In this document: piece by piece, positions 40,312 through 47,216 of the stretch
Position numbering within the stretch: the stretch's first letter is position 1
Layout: the number at the start of each line of letters is the position of its first letter
Assembly (NCBI RefSeq): GCF_001269365.1
Contig: NZ_CXOM01000004.1
Span: forward strand, 1 to 64,000
Reading direction: 5' to 3'
Source of the DNA: Limnohabitans sp. Rim11
GTDB taxonomy: Bacteria; Pseudomonadota; Gammaproteobacteria; Burkholderiales; Burkholderiaceae_C
Length of the DNA: 64,000 nucleotides
Position numbers and translations under genes: made by a program
Notes under the pieces: model-generated
The model's database searches: none
What the model was told of the DNA's origin: nothing
Seen by the model: only the letters and a program-made list of their open reading frames with translations

Positions 40312-41205
40312 GTGCTGCAAAACATCCAATCCATCCTCAAACCTATCGCTTTTGAAGCCATCGGCAAGGGGCTTCAAAATATCACGGGTGCATCCTCTTC
40401 TTTGGACGCATTCAAAATGCCCGTGGGCGACCCCGGCCTGTATGGCCCTCAGTCGGTGGTGTGGAAAGTGCACGCCGATTTTTCGGCCATGATGGTGGGA
40501 GGCTTGTCTTCCTTGATGATTCAGGCCTTGCACCCACGCGCATTGGCCGCCGTTTGGGACCATTCCAATTTTAGGGAGCAGCTAAAAGCCAGGCTAGGGC
40601 GCACGGCTTTGTTTGTGGCTTCCACCACGTACGGCAGTGTAGAGATGGCAACCCAAAGCATTGCGCGAGTGAATGCCATTCACGCCAAAATACAAGGGAT
40701 CGACCAGCTTGGGCAACCCTACAAAGCCAATGAACCCGATCTTCTCAGGTGGGTTCACTTGATAGAAACGGTGTCTTTTCTGAATGCCTATCAACACTTG
40801 GCTATGCGTCCCTTGTCCGCTGCCGACTGCAACCGTTATGTGGTGGAGATGAACAAAGTAGGGGAGATGTTGGGTGCGACCAACTTGCCCACCACCCTGC
40901 AAGATGTGCTGCAAGCCATTTCAGAATACGAACCTGTACTGAGTTTTGACCAACGCACGCGCGAAACACTTCAGTCAATTGAAAACTATTCTGTCGGCAT
41001 CACAGAAAAACCATTCTTTGCCCTGATTCTGAAATCGTCTTTTGACATCATGCCCCATTGGCTATTGCAAAAACTTCAAAGAACCCCCGATGGCTGCCTG
41101 CAAACCAACGCGCGAAGAGTGGCTTTGCAAATCGCTTCGCAACCTGTTCAATGGATGTTAGATGAGCAGGGCGTCAGTGCGGTGGCCAAAGCCAGAATGG
41201 TTTGA
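40312..41205 (+). CDS. DUF2236 / MpaB-like oxygenase family protein
   Basis: 297 residues from a GTG at 40312. Family features are GDPGLYGPQSVVWKVHADFSAMMVGGLSSLMIQALHPRALAAVWDHS near the N-terminus, STTYGSVEMA, and VHLIETVSFLNAYQHLA. Members related to latex-clearing protein (Lcp) and MpaB bind haem and cleave or oxidise isoprenoid chains. The probable proximal His lies in LMIQALHP. The physiological substrate is unknown. Confidence 0.8.
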   Translation: MLQNIQSILKPIAFEAIGKGLQNITGASSSLDAFKMPVGDPGLYGPQSVVWKVHADFSAMMVGGLSSLMIQALHPRALAAVWDHSNFREQLKARLGRTALFVASTTYGSVEMATQSIARVNAIHAKIQGIDQLGQPYKANEPDLLRWVHLIETVSFLNAYQHLAMRPLSAADCNRYVVEMNKVGEMLGATNLPTTLQDVLQAISEYEPVLSFDQRTRETLQSIENYSVGITEKPFFALILKSSFDIMPHWLLQKLQRTPDGCLQTNARRVALQIASQPVQWMLDEQGVSAVAKARMV

Positions 41206-41262
41206 CCCGTTAGGTGTTGCCATCCAAAATAAAAGCCTTACTTCATTCAGAAAGATCTGCTC

Positions 41263-41622
41263 ATGAACGTTCAAGAACGCGATCAACTGCTGCAATTTTT
41301 GGCATCGCTCAGACAAACCCCCATCAAGTCAAAAGACGTTCTAGCCGATAGCATGATTCGTGATGCGCTGGGCCATCAACCTGACGCACTGTATCAATTG
41401 GTGCAGCGAAGCATGGCCCTGCAATTGGCCTTAGACGCCGCCTTGAACAAGCTCAAAGAACAAGAATCCCTCCAAGAACCTGTTCAATCCAAACCCCACC
41501 CCGCCAACTGGGGCGCCGGCCTCTTAACCCAAGTAGGCACAGTTGCCGCAGGCACAACCTTAGGTGTCGTAGCCGCAGGATTGCTTGTAGACGATTTTTT
41601 GCTGGACGACCTCTTCGAATAA
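41263..41622 (+). CDS. DUF2076-like small protein, copy 1
   Basis: 119 residues. The N-terminal half MNVQERDQLLQFLASLRQTPIKSKDVLADSMIRDALGHQPDALYQLVQRSMALQLAL follows the DUF2076 pattern (ER..L..L, QPDAxYxLVQR). The C-terminal half has a Gly/Ala-rich membrane-like segment (GAGLLTQVGTVAAGTTLGVVAAGLLV) and an acidic tail (DDFLLDDLFE). It is related to the protein at 45965-46360. The function is unknown; family members are envelope-associated. Its TAA stop falls in the left end of palindromic element copy 2. Confidence 0.7.
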   Translation: MNVQERDQLLQFLASLRQTPIKSKDVLADSMIRDALGHQPDALYQLVQRSMALQLALDAALNKLKEQESLQEPVQSKPHPANWGAGLLTQVGTVAAGTTLGVVAAGLLVDDFLLDDLFE

Positions 41623-41770
41623 ATTGGGTCAGATCAACATTAATTTCTAATCATTGAGGGCAGAGGCAGAGGGGGGCTGAACGATTTCTGGTACTCCAGT
41701 ATGAGGAAGCCCCCCTCTGCCTCTGCCCTCAATGATTGACCAAATTAATGTTGATCTGACCCCATTTATT
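41618..41770. repeat. Palindromic MITE/REP-like element, copy 2
   Basis: It is nearly identical to copy 1 at 37621-37775, including the internal GC-rich stem and central loop. The left end has one change (AAATTGGGTC for AAATGGGGTC). It lies between the stop of the DUF2076-like gene and the broken end of a photolyase gene, so it marks a deletion or rearrangement point. Confidence 0.85.
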
Positions 41771-41896
41771 GACGTGCGCAGCAGATGGCTCAATGACATA
41801 GATACAGCGGACGGGGCCATGCTTGGCAGCACGCGCCAAGACCGCGTGATCGTGCCAGCGCAAATCACGCTTGAACCAAACAACCGAATAACTCAT
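41771..41896 (-). pseudogene. DNA photolyase/cryptochrome, first 42 codons only
   Basis: On the minus strand from an ATG at 41896 the frame reads SVVWFKRDLRWHDHAVLARA and continues GPVRCIYVIEPS, the unmistakable N-terminal start of the photolyase alpha/beta domain (VVWFKRDLRxxDHxxL). After codon 42 it enters the palindromic element and stops about 14 codons later. The FAD-binding remainder (over 400 residues) is absent from the neighbourhood. The start is 21 bases after the MerR stop, so it was once the second gene of a MerR-photolyase operon. Confidence 0.85.
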
Positions 41897-41917
41897 CCGC
41901 GCAGTGCTTCCACAGCT

Positions 41918-42913
41918 TTATTGGGTGAGCGCGTCGAGGTCAATGCCTTCGTGTTTGGCAATCATCTCCAGGGCTGATTCAAATAATGCCCGAGCAGAAC
42001 CTGAAATGGCACTCAGGTGCGCATGCAAGTGCGCGTCTTCGTTGGACTTGTTCAAGCAATCGTGGCTGTACTGCTCAAAGCTTGCCAACTGAGAAATAAT
42101 TTCTGCAACATGCTTAGGACACTCGCACAAAACATTGCTTGAAATGTTAGCAACCTTCAGAAGCGCCATGTCGCTGTATTTGCGTTGCGGTATCAGGGTG
42201 CCCGATTTGAGGGGCCCCGATTTGCTTGACGTATCCACCACCAAGACAGACTTGATGAGGTCTGCCAACTCGCTGTCGGTGATGGGTTCACGGCGCACAA
42301 TCATGCCGCACTCTTTCATCGATTGAATGACGGGCTCTTGGCCAAAGTTGTACAAAACAATGACTTGGAGCGCTTGATTTTTTTCAGCCAAGCGGTGAAT
42401 TTCAAACTGAATGCCGGCATGCAATGAGTTGGTGTGAATCAACAAGATTTGCGGAGACTCTTGAAAATTTCCCGCCATTGCTTCTGCGTTAGAGCTGAAA
42501 ATATCCGTCACACGAATGGCGTGATTGTTGAAATCGAGCGTGAACTTTTTGGATTCAATTCGACTTGCTAGCGTCAAGCCCACAATGGCAATAGAGACAG
42601 ACTGAGAAGCCAGGCTGGCTGCAGATTTGGTGTGGTTGGAAGATTGTTGCTTCTGCAGCAAGTTGTTCAGGGCGGTGGTCGACATTTGGGCAATGGCGCT
42701 AATGGCGTGCCCTTGCTCTGTCAGTCGCTTTAACAAGATGGCTTTTAAAACATCGTCTTCTGTGTAGAGCCTGTGGTTGGTCTCTGTTTTGTGCGGCTTG
42801 AAAGTGTCGTACCGAGACTCCCAAATTCGCAGGGTAGGGGTAGGAACGCCACTTAAACTTGACACTGCCCCTATTTTGTGGGGGTGGTTTTGTATAGTTT
42901 TGCTGACAGTCAT
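41918..42913 (-). CDS. MerR-family regulator with a B12-binding-like C-terminal domain
   Basis: 331 residues. The MerR head is HKIGAVSSLSGVPTPTLRIWESRYDTFKPHKTETNHRLYTEDDVLKAILLKRL (about 12-65). The C-terminal part (about 105-250) has an alpha/beta pattern, SIAIVGLTLASRIE, ILLIHTNSLH and LQVIVLYNFG, like the cobalamin-binding fold of CarH/LitR, but without the DxHxxG cobalamin motif. CarH/LitR proteins control photolyase and carotenoid genes by light. Its former downstream photolyase gene and the nearby BLUF gene support such a role. It is divergent from the Rrf2 gene. Confidence 0.75.
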   Translation of the reverse strand: MTVSKTIQNHPHKIGAVSSLSGVPTPTLRIWESRYDTFKPHKTETNHRLYTEDDVLKAILLKRLTEQGHAISAIAQMSTTALNNLLQKQQSSNHTKSAASLASQSVSIAIVGLTLASRIESKKFTLDFNNHAIRVTDIFSSNAEAMAGNFQESPQILLIHTNSLHAGIQFEIHRLAEKNQALQVIVLYNFGQEPVIQSMKECGMIVRREPITDSELADLIKSVLVVDTSSKSGPLKSGTLIPQRKYSDMALLKVANISSNVLCECPKHVAEIISQLASFEQYSHDCLNKSNEDAHLHAHLSAISGSARALFESALEMIAKHEGIDLDALTQ

Positions 42914-43022
42914 GGTATTCCTGAATAGATTTTGAATAGGTAATATTTGTTTTATTCTATTGAGAATAGGTTTTGTTGAGTAATGGTGTTAAATTGACCC
43001 CAGTTTAATAAAGGGGTTCAAC
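42914..43022. promoter_or_regulatory. Divergent MerR/Rrf2 control region with GAATAG repeats
   Basis: The 109-base spacer holds TGAATAG at 42922, TGAATAG at 42933, then ATTCTATTGAGAATAGG (about 42954-42970), in which CTATT and AATAG form an inverted repeat. The regular repetition of GAATAG on both strands suggests binding sites for one of the two regulators. A second imperfect dyad, TTGACCCC...GGGGTTCAA, lies just before the Rrf2 start. Confidence 0.5.
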
Positions 43023-43538
43023 ATGTTGAATAAGCGTTCGATGCAAGGATTGAAGGTCGTTTCTTACATTGCGAGTGCGCCTCTGCACGCGCCTGCAACC
43101 GCAGATCAAATTGCCAAAAAGCTAGAGTTCTCGGTCTCGTATGTGGAGGGCCTGCTGAAGGACGCCAAGGCAGCCCACCTCATCAAGTCAATCCGTGGAC
43201 CTGGTGGCGGCTACCAATTGGCTCAAGCCTTAGACAGCTTGTCGGTTTGGGATGTGGTCAGCGCCTACGAAGACGCATCTTCCAAGCAAGAAGAAAAACT
43301 GTCCAGCCCCGAGGCCAAGTTGGCTCAAAGCCTATTAGATGATTGCTGGGCCATGGAGCAAAAGTTCCTCAAAGAATCTCCCCTAAGCCGTTTGGTGGAG
43401 AAGCGCACAGTGCCAACACCTGGCGCCTCCATCAACAAAATGTTGATGAACTTCAAGCCATTGCCCAAAGCCGTTATGCCAGTGGCACCCAACTCGGTAT
43501 TTGATTTGTCAAACTATATGAACTTGCAGGCTGCCTAA
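43023..43538 (+). CDS. Rrf2-family transcriptional regulator
   Basis: 171 residues. The winged helix-turn-helix is TADQIAKKLEFSVSYVEGLLKDAKAAHLIKSIRGPGGGYQLAQ, followed by DSLSVWDVVSAYED, typical of IscR/NsrR relatives. The three-Cys cluster for a [2Fe-2S] group is missing: the only cysteine is in LLDDCWAMEQ, so it probably senses something else or acts without a cluster. The C-terminal half is longer than usual. It is divergent from the MerR gene and next to BLUF. Confidence 0.85.
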   Translation: MLNKRSMQGLKVVSYIASAPLHAPATADQIAKKLEFSVSYVEGLLKDAKAAHLIKSIRGPGGGYQLAQALDSLSVWDVVSAYEDASSKQEEKLSSPEAKLAQSLLDDCWAMEQKFLKESPLSRLVEKRTVPTPGASINKMLMNFKPLPKAVMPVAPNSVFDLSNYMNLQAA

Positions 43539-43594
43539 CTCCTGCTTCATCATCACGCTGCAAATTATTGGCGGTTTGCAGCGTGAGTTCAATG

Positions 43595-44005
43595 TCAGTT
43601 GATGGGCGTAGACAGCTTGAGCAAATCGTCGATCAGTGAACTCAACTGTGCGCCCGAAGCTTCAAACGGATCAAACTCTGGGTGCTTCAATTGAATGATG
43701 GGGTCGCTCTCTGAAATGATGACATGCGCCATCGACCAATTGGGAAACTTGCGTTCTTGAATTTCATCAATGGCTACCAACTCCACATCTTGGTGACGTT
43801 TGTCCTTAATGATGGTGTTGTACAAACGATTGACGGTGCTTCGCTCGCCCTCAAGCACCTGAATAAACAAACCTTGCCCCTGGCACAAAACCCCCGTAAT
43901 ACCAGCCACTCGGTTGTGCACCCTGGCCGATTCCAAAATAGACCCCGTGACCGTGGTCGTGATGGCCCCAGTGGCGCGGCTGATGTACAAAAGTCGAATG
44001 AGCAT
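43595..44005 (-). CDS. BLUF-domain blue-light photoreceptor
   Basis: 136 residues, a short BLUF protein with no output domain. Tyr7, Asn31 and Gln49 keep exactly the spacing of the AppA flavin triad (Tyr21, Asn45, Gln63), and Trp90/Met92 (NWSMAH) match Trp104/Met106. Other family blocks are LLYISRA, GITGVLCQGQGLFIQVLEGE and VELVAIDEIQERKFPNW. It binds FAD and probably acts by protein-protein contact with a regulator such as the adjacent MerR or Rrf2 protein (inference). Palindromic element copy 3 begins 11 bases upstream of its start codon. Confidence 0.92.
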   Translation of the reverse strand: MLIRLLYISRATGAITTTVTGSILESARVHNRVAGITGVLCQGQGLFIQVLEGERSTVNRLYNTIIKDKRHQDVELVAIDEIQERKFPNWSMAHVIISESDPIIQLKHPEFDPFEASGAQLSSLIDDLLKLSTPIN

Positions 44006-44015
44006 AGTTTCCCTT

Positions 44016-44153
44016 AAATAATTGGGGTCAGATCAACATTAATTCCCAATCAAAGGGGCTAAAGGCTAAGGGGGCTGACCCCATTTATTGAGCCCCCCTT
44101 AGCCTTTAGCCCCTTTGATTGACTAAATTAATGTTGATCTGACCCCATTTATT
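44016..44153. repeat. Palindromic MITE/REP-like element, copy 3 (variant core)
   Basis: 138 bases. The ends are those of copies 1 and 2 (GGGGTCAGATCAACATTAAT and complement), but the internal stem is different (AAGGGGCTAAAGGCTAAGGG and complement). The central loop repeats the terminal motif (CTGACCCCATTTATTG), as if one element end lay inside another. It overlaps the stop of the Bug gene at 44153 and sits just upstream of BLUF. Confidence 0.85.
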
Positions 44154-45151
44154 CAATCAAGTTTGATGTTGGCTTTGGTAATGATGGCGCCCCATTTACG
44201 GGTTTCGGCATCGATGAATGACTTGAAGGCAGCTGGCGTGCCGCCACCAATGATCAGGCCTTGCTTTAGCATGTTTTGTTTGAAGGCAGGGTCGGCCATA
44301 GCGGCGTTGACATCGGCGTTGATGCGGGCAATGACATCGGTCGGTGTGCCCGCAGGCGCAAACAAACCGTTCCATGCCAGGGCATCAAAACCGGCATAAC
44401 CCGCCTCAGCCACAGTGGGCAAATCGGGCCTGGCGCTAAGACGCTGTGGGCTGGTGACCGCCAACAACTTTAATCGGCCACCTTGCACCAAAGACAACAA
44501 AGCAGGCTCAACAGCCAACAAAGCCTGTGTTTCGTTTTGTGCCACAGACAAGGCAGCAGGCGGTGAACCATTGAAAGGCACATGCGTAGCTTCAAAGCCT
44601 GCCGCACCTTTTAGCAATTCCATCGACAAATGCGATGAGCTGCCCAGCCCCACCGAGGCATAGCTGACCTTGTCGCCTTGTGATTTAGCCCATGCCACAA
44701 ACTCTTTGAAATTTTGGGCAGGGTGATTGGCAGGTACCGCCAACACGTTGGGTTGTGAGCTGGTTAAGACCACAGGCATGAGGTCTTTGGCTGGGTCATA
44801 AGGCATTTTCTTGAACATGAAGGGTCCAAAAGCCACAGGGCCGTTGAAGCCAATGCCCAGGGTGTAGCCGTCCGGTGCCGCTTTGGCAACAGCGTCCATA
44901 CCAATTGTGCCACCCGCACCCGGTTTGTTTTCTACCACCAAGGCGTGGCCCCAGCGAGTTTTGAGGGTCTCGGACATGCCGCGCACAATGACGTCCAATG
45001 AGCTGCCGGCAGGGGCGGGCACCACCACTTTGACGGGTTTGGTGGGCCACGATTGTGCAGCAACGCCCAGGGTGGTCATGCCCAAACCAGTGGCGGCGAT
45101 GGTACTGAAGGTCCACTGAGCAAATTTGCGCTTAGAAAGAGTCTTATTCAA
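44153..45151 (-). CDS. Bug-family solute receptor
   Basis: 332 residues with a long, slightly Tat-like leader (LSKRKFAQWTFSTIAATGLGMTTLGVAAQ), then SWPTKPVKVVVPAPAGSSLDVIVRGM. The usual PGGGxD loop is PAGSSLD here, which may alter ligand contacts. Second-lobe block: VPFNGSPPAALSVAQNETQALLA. It overlaps the start of, or shares 8 bases with, the hypothetical gene upstream (45144-45521), so they may be co-transcribed. Confidence 0.9.
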   Translation of the reverse strand: MNKTLSKRKFAQWTFSTIAATGLGMTTLGVAAQSWPTKPVKVVVPAPAGSSLDVIVRGMSETLKTRWGHALVVENKPGAGGTIGMDAVAKAAPDGYTLGIGFNGPVAFGPFMFKKMPYDPAKDLMPVVLTSSQPNVLAVPANHPAQNFKEFVAWAKSQGDKVSYASVGLGSSSHLSMELLKGAAGFEATHVPFNGSPPAALSVAQNETQALLAVEPALLSLVQGGRLKLLAVTSPQRLSARPDLPTVAEAGYAGFDALAWNGLFAPAGTPTDVIARINADVNAAMADPAFKQNMLKQGLIIGGGTPAAFKSFIDAETRKWGAIITKANIKLD

Positions 45152-45521
45152 TTTCAGTCACTCCTGTTACAAAATAATCGGTATCGCCAAAACATGAGGT
45201 TGGCAATCCTTTGTGCTGTTCATAGTTAAGCGTCACGCGCTTGCCAGCAGCAGCTGTGATTTTTTGGACAATCGCTTCATCGCGAACCGTGAATAGAAAT
45301 TTCTCAGGCGCTGCACCTGGCATGGCCACCAGTGAAAGTTCGCCTTCCCAAGTTTTGCAAATCCAACCTTTGTTGGAAACTTTTTGCAAAAACCCGGCGC
45401 GCTCACCCGTAGAGTAGCTCCAGTTGAGAGCAATAAAGATGTAAAGTGCAAACAAGGCAAGGGCGCCCAGTACCACTAAGAAAAAGGTCTTGAAGACCTT
45501 GGAGGTGTTGAGATTCGTCAT
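45144..45521 (-). CDS. Conserved small membrane-anchored protein
   Basis: 125 residues with one N-terminal membrane helix (about 11-31). A conserved periplasmic part follows: NWSYSTGERAGFLQKVSNKGWICKTWEGELSLVAMPGAAPEKFLFTVRDEAIVQKI and HKGLPTSCFGDTDYFVTGV. The two cysteines (GWICK and TSCFG) could form a disulfide. I recall similar Burkholderiales proteins labelled by mistake as 6-phosphogluconate dehydrogenase; nothing here supports that. The function is unknown. Confidence 0.75.
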   Translation of the reverse strand: MTNLNTSKVFKTFFLVVLGALALFALYIFIALNWSYSTGERAGFLQKVSNKGWICKTWEGELSLVAMPGAAPEKFLFTVRDEAIVQKITAAAGKRVTLNYEQHKGLPTSCFGDTDYFVTGVTEIE

Positions 45522-45545
45522 TGCTTCATTCTAGAGGAGTACAAA

Positions 45546-45695
45546 TTGGGAATCTGGATTGAATTAGGTGTATTTGCGCTGGTCTTTGTGTTTGCCATCC
45601 ATCAATTTCATGACTTGAAGCAAGAAAAGAAGAAGCGCGAACGCAAATTGGCGGAACAAGAGTCTGAAAACAAAAATGGCCCACTGAACGAGTGA
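45546..45695 (+). CDS. Single-pass membrane microprotein, 49 aa
   Basis: A short frame from a TTG start with an excellent AGAGGAG site 6-7 bases upstream. It encodes an N-terminal hydrophobic helix (GIWIELGVFALVFVFAIH) followed by a highly charged tail (QEKKKRERKLAEQESE). The helix-plus-charged-tail layout and the ribosome-binding site make it a probable real gene. It is divergent from the gene at 45144 with a 24-base gap. The function is unknown; similar proteins modulate larger membrane complexes. Confidence 0.65.
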   Translation: MGIWIELGVFALVFVFAIHQFHDLKQEKKKRERKLAEQESENKNGPLNE

Positions 45696-45717
45696 GCCAT
45701 TTTGAAGAATTTGCAAA

Positions 45718-45837
45718 TCAGTGTTGCTTTGCTTCTTTTGCTTTTTTGAGCAGTTTCAATTGACGGTTGTTTTCAGAAAACGCCCAAACAATGGCGACCA
45801 AAATAAACAGGTCAATGATGACCATGACGTGTGGCAT
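45718..45837 (-). CDS. Single-pass membrane microprotein, 39 aa
   Basis: A 39-codon frame from an ATG at 45837 with AAGGAG 6 bases upstream. A hydrophobic helix (MVIIDLFILVAIVWAF) is followed by a basic tail (LKLLKKAKEAKQH). It is convergent with the 49-residue microprotein (22 bases between stops) and similar in design but not in sequence. It is probably real, given the near-perfect ribosome-binding site and the membrane helix. No function can be named. Confidence 0.6.
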   Translation of the reverse strand: MPHVMVIIDLFILVAIVWAFSENNRQLKLLKKAKEAKQH

Positions 45838-45964
45838 GCTTGTCTCCTTGCAAGTGTTGCATGTAAGCCCAGGGCTGGTGGCAAGGTCTTGGGGTTAGAC
45901 CTAGTAAAAATTCTAGCCAATTCAGTGCACGCTTGCAAACTAATTTAGCAGCCAAGGAAGCCAT

Positions 45965-46360
45965 ATGACGGGTAGTGAGCGCGATGCATTGATGCAGTTT
46001 TTACGCGAAATGATTCAAACCAAGCCCCGTATTTATGACGAAACGGCCGCCAAACTCATTGCAGAAGCCTTCCGAACGCAACCTTACGCGGCTTACTTGC
46101 TAACTCAGAGGCTGATGTTGCTTCAGGGCGGCTCGCTTGGAGAAATACCCAACAACCAGCTTGTGAAAGAGTTTTTAGACCCTCAAGCCACAGTTTGGGG
46201 TGAAGCACCGGCAGAAGTTCAATCTCTAGTACCTTTCAAACCAACCGGCCCCAGAGAAATTTCAATGGAAGAAAAAGGCCTGAAATTCATTGGCCGCAAT
46301 TCCAAAATAATTTGGGTCGTCATTTTTGCAGCCTTTGCGTTGGTTCTCTTAACCAAATAG
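45965..46360 (+). CDS. DUF2076-like small protein with C-terminal membrane anchor, copy 2
   Basis: 131 residues. ERDALMQFLREMIQTKPRIYDETAAKLIAEAFRTQPYAAYLLTQRLMLLQ aligns with the N-terminal half of the protein at 41263-41622. The middle is different (FLDPQATVWGEAPAEVQSLVPF) and the end is a membrane helix (IIWVVIFAAFALVLL) with the N-terminus outside the membrane plane, tail-anchored style. The function is unknown. Confidence 0.7.
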   Translation: MTGSERDALMQFLREMIQTKPRIYDETAAKLIAEAFRTQPYAAYLLTQRLMLLQGGSLGEIPNNQLVKEFLDPQATVWGEAPAEVQSLVPFKPTGPREISMEEKGLKFIGRNSKIIWVVIFAAFALVLLTK

Positions 46361-46400
46361 GTTCTAAGTGTCCCAAATTAACCAGTCTGACATGCTGAAC

Positions 46401-47126
46401 TCAAGCGCCAATGTCCACTTGTCCCAATCGGGTGACCCAAAGATTCCAAGACCTTGGAATTTGTCCATCGTTCATGTCTGAAGCCAATTTCGCCTCTTCT
46501 TCATTCAAGAAACTGATCGCACCCAAGCCATTGGCGGCCAATTGCAATTTGGCGTTGACTTCTGCATAAATGGCGCGGTAAACCACCTGCTCGAGGGATG
46601 TGCCGACCACAGTGGAACCATGGCCCCGCATTAAAACGCAATTGTGCTTGCCTAATGATTTGGCCAAAGCTTCGCCCAAGTAGGCGCTTCTTATGAGCAT
46701 GTCTGAATTACCAGCAGCTTCCCTAATTTCAAAATGAGCAGAACCAGAACCCAAAAAACCAGACATGTGAAACACTGGCTTGAGGGGGTTGTGCGTAATT
46801 GCGAAAGGGATAACGCTGGGGGAATGACTGTGAACCACGGCCACCACATCGGGCCGTGCACGGTAAATTTCTGAGTGGATAAAGCGCTCAAGGTAAGGAC
46901 GCTCAGTGGTTTCTGAGACGGCATTGCCATCGAGGTCGTAGCAAACTATGTCTTGGCGTTTGACCAATCCGGGTGCCCGATTGCATGAAAGCAAAAACAC
47001 CCCATCTTGATCAGGGTGACGGACACTGACATGGCCCAAGCCATCCACAATGCCTTGGTCGTACAAAATGCGATTGGCATAAACTAAACGATCTACTAAA
47101 TCGCTGGGTGGCACTTTGAATGTCAT
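46401..47126 (-). CDS. Class II aldolase/adducin family protein
   Basis: 241 residues from the ATG at 47126, which has a CGGAG site 8 bases upstream; an ATG at 47153 is less likely. Zinc ligands are in VVAVVHSHSPSVIPF and the later VLMRGHGSTVVG, with the catalytic acid region ERPYLERFIHSEIYRARPDV. It resembles the aldolase-like decarboxylases/epimerases often linked with organic-acid catabolism. Its reaction is not determined by the sequence. Confidence 0.85.
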   Translation of the reverse strand: MTFKVPPSDLVDRLVYANRILYDQGIVDGLGHVSVRHPDQDGVFLLSCNRAPGLVKRQDIVCYDLDGNAVSETTERPYLERFIHSEIYRARPDVVAVVHSHSPSVIPFAITHNPLKPVFHMSGFLGSGSAHFEIREAAGNSDMLIRSAYLGEALAKSLGKHNCVLMRGHGSTVVGTSLEQVVYRAIYAEVNAKLQLAANGLGAISFLNEEEAKLASDMNDGQIPRSWNLWVTRLGQVDIGA

Positions 47127-47216
47127 GCTGCTGGCTCCGTTAAATAAACCCAAGTGACAGTGTATGTCAGGTCATCAAATCAATTGGCCCCACAATGTCA
47201 TATCAATATAAAGAAC

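Noticed and set aside
41647-41977. Open frames of 78 and 81 residues across the palindromic element
   Set aside because: They lie in other frames of the element and the photolyase fragment; only the frame starting at 41896 encodes a recognisable protein.
42993-43018. Half of a palindromic element before the Rrf2 gene
   Set aside because: TTGACCCCAGTTTAATAAA only loosely resembles the element end TGACCCCATTTATT; the match is too short to separate from chance or from an operator dyad.
37621-44153. CRISPR array from the three GGGGTCAGATC repeats
   Set aside because: The copies are kilobases apart, palindromic and have inverted ends; no regular short spacers or cas genes exist.
45721-45948. 75-residue plus-strand frame
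   Set aside because: It is antisense to the 39-residue microprotein, whose ribosome-binding site and membrane helix are more convincing.
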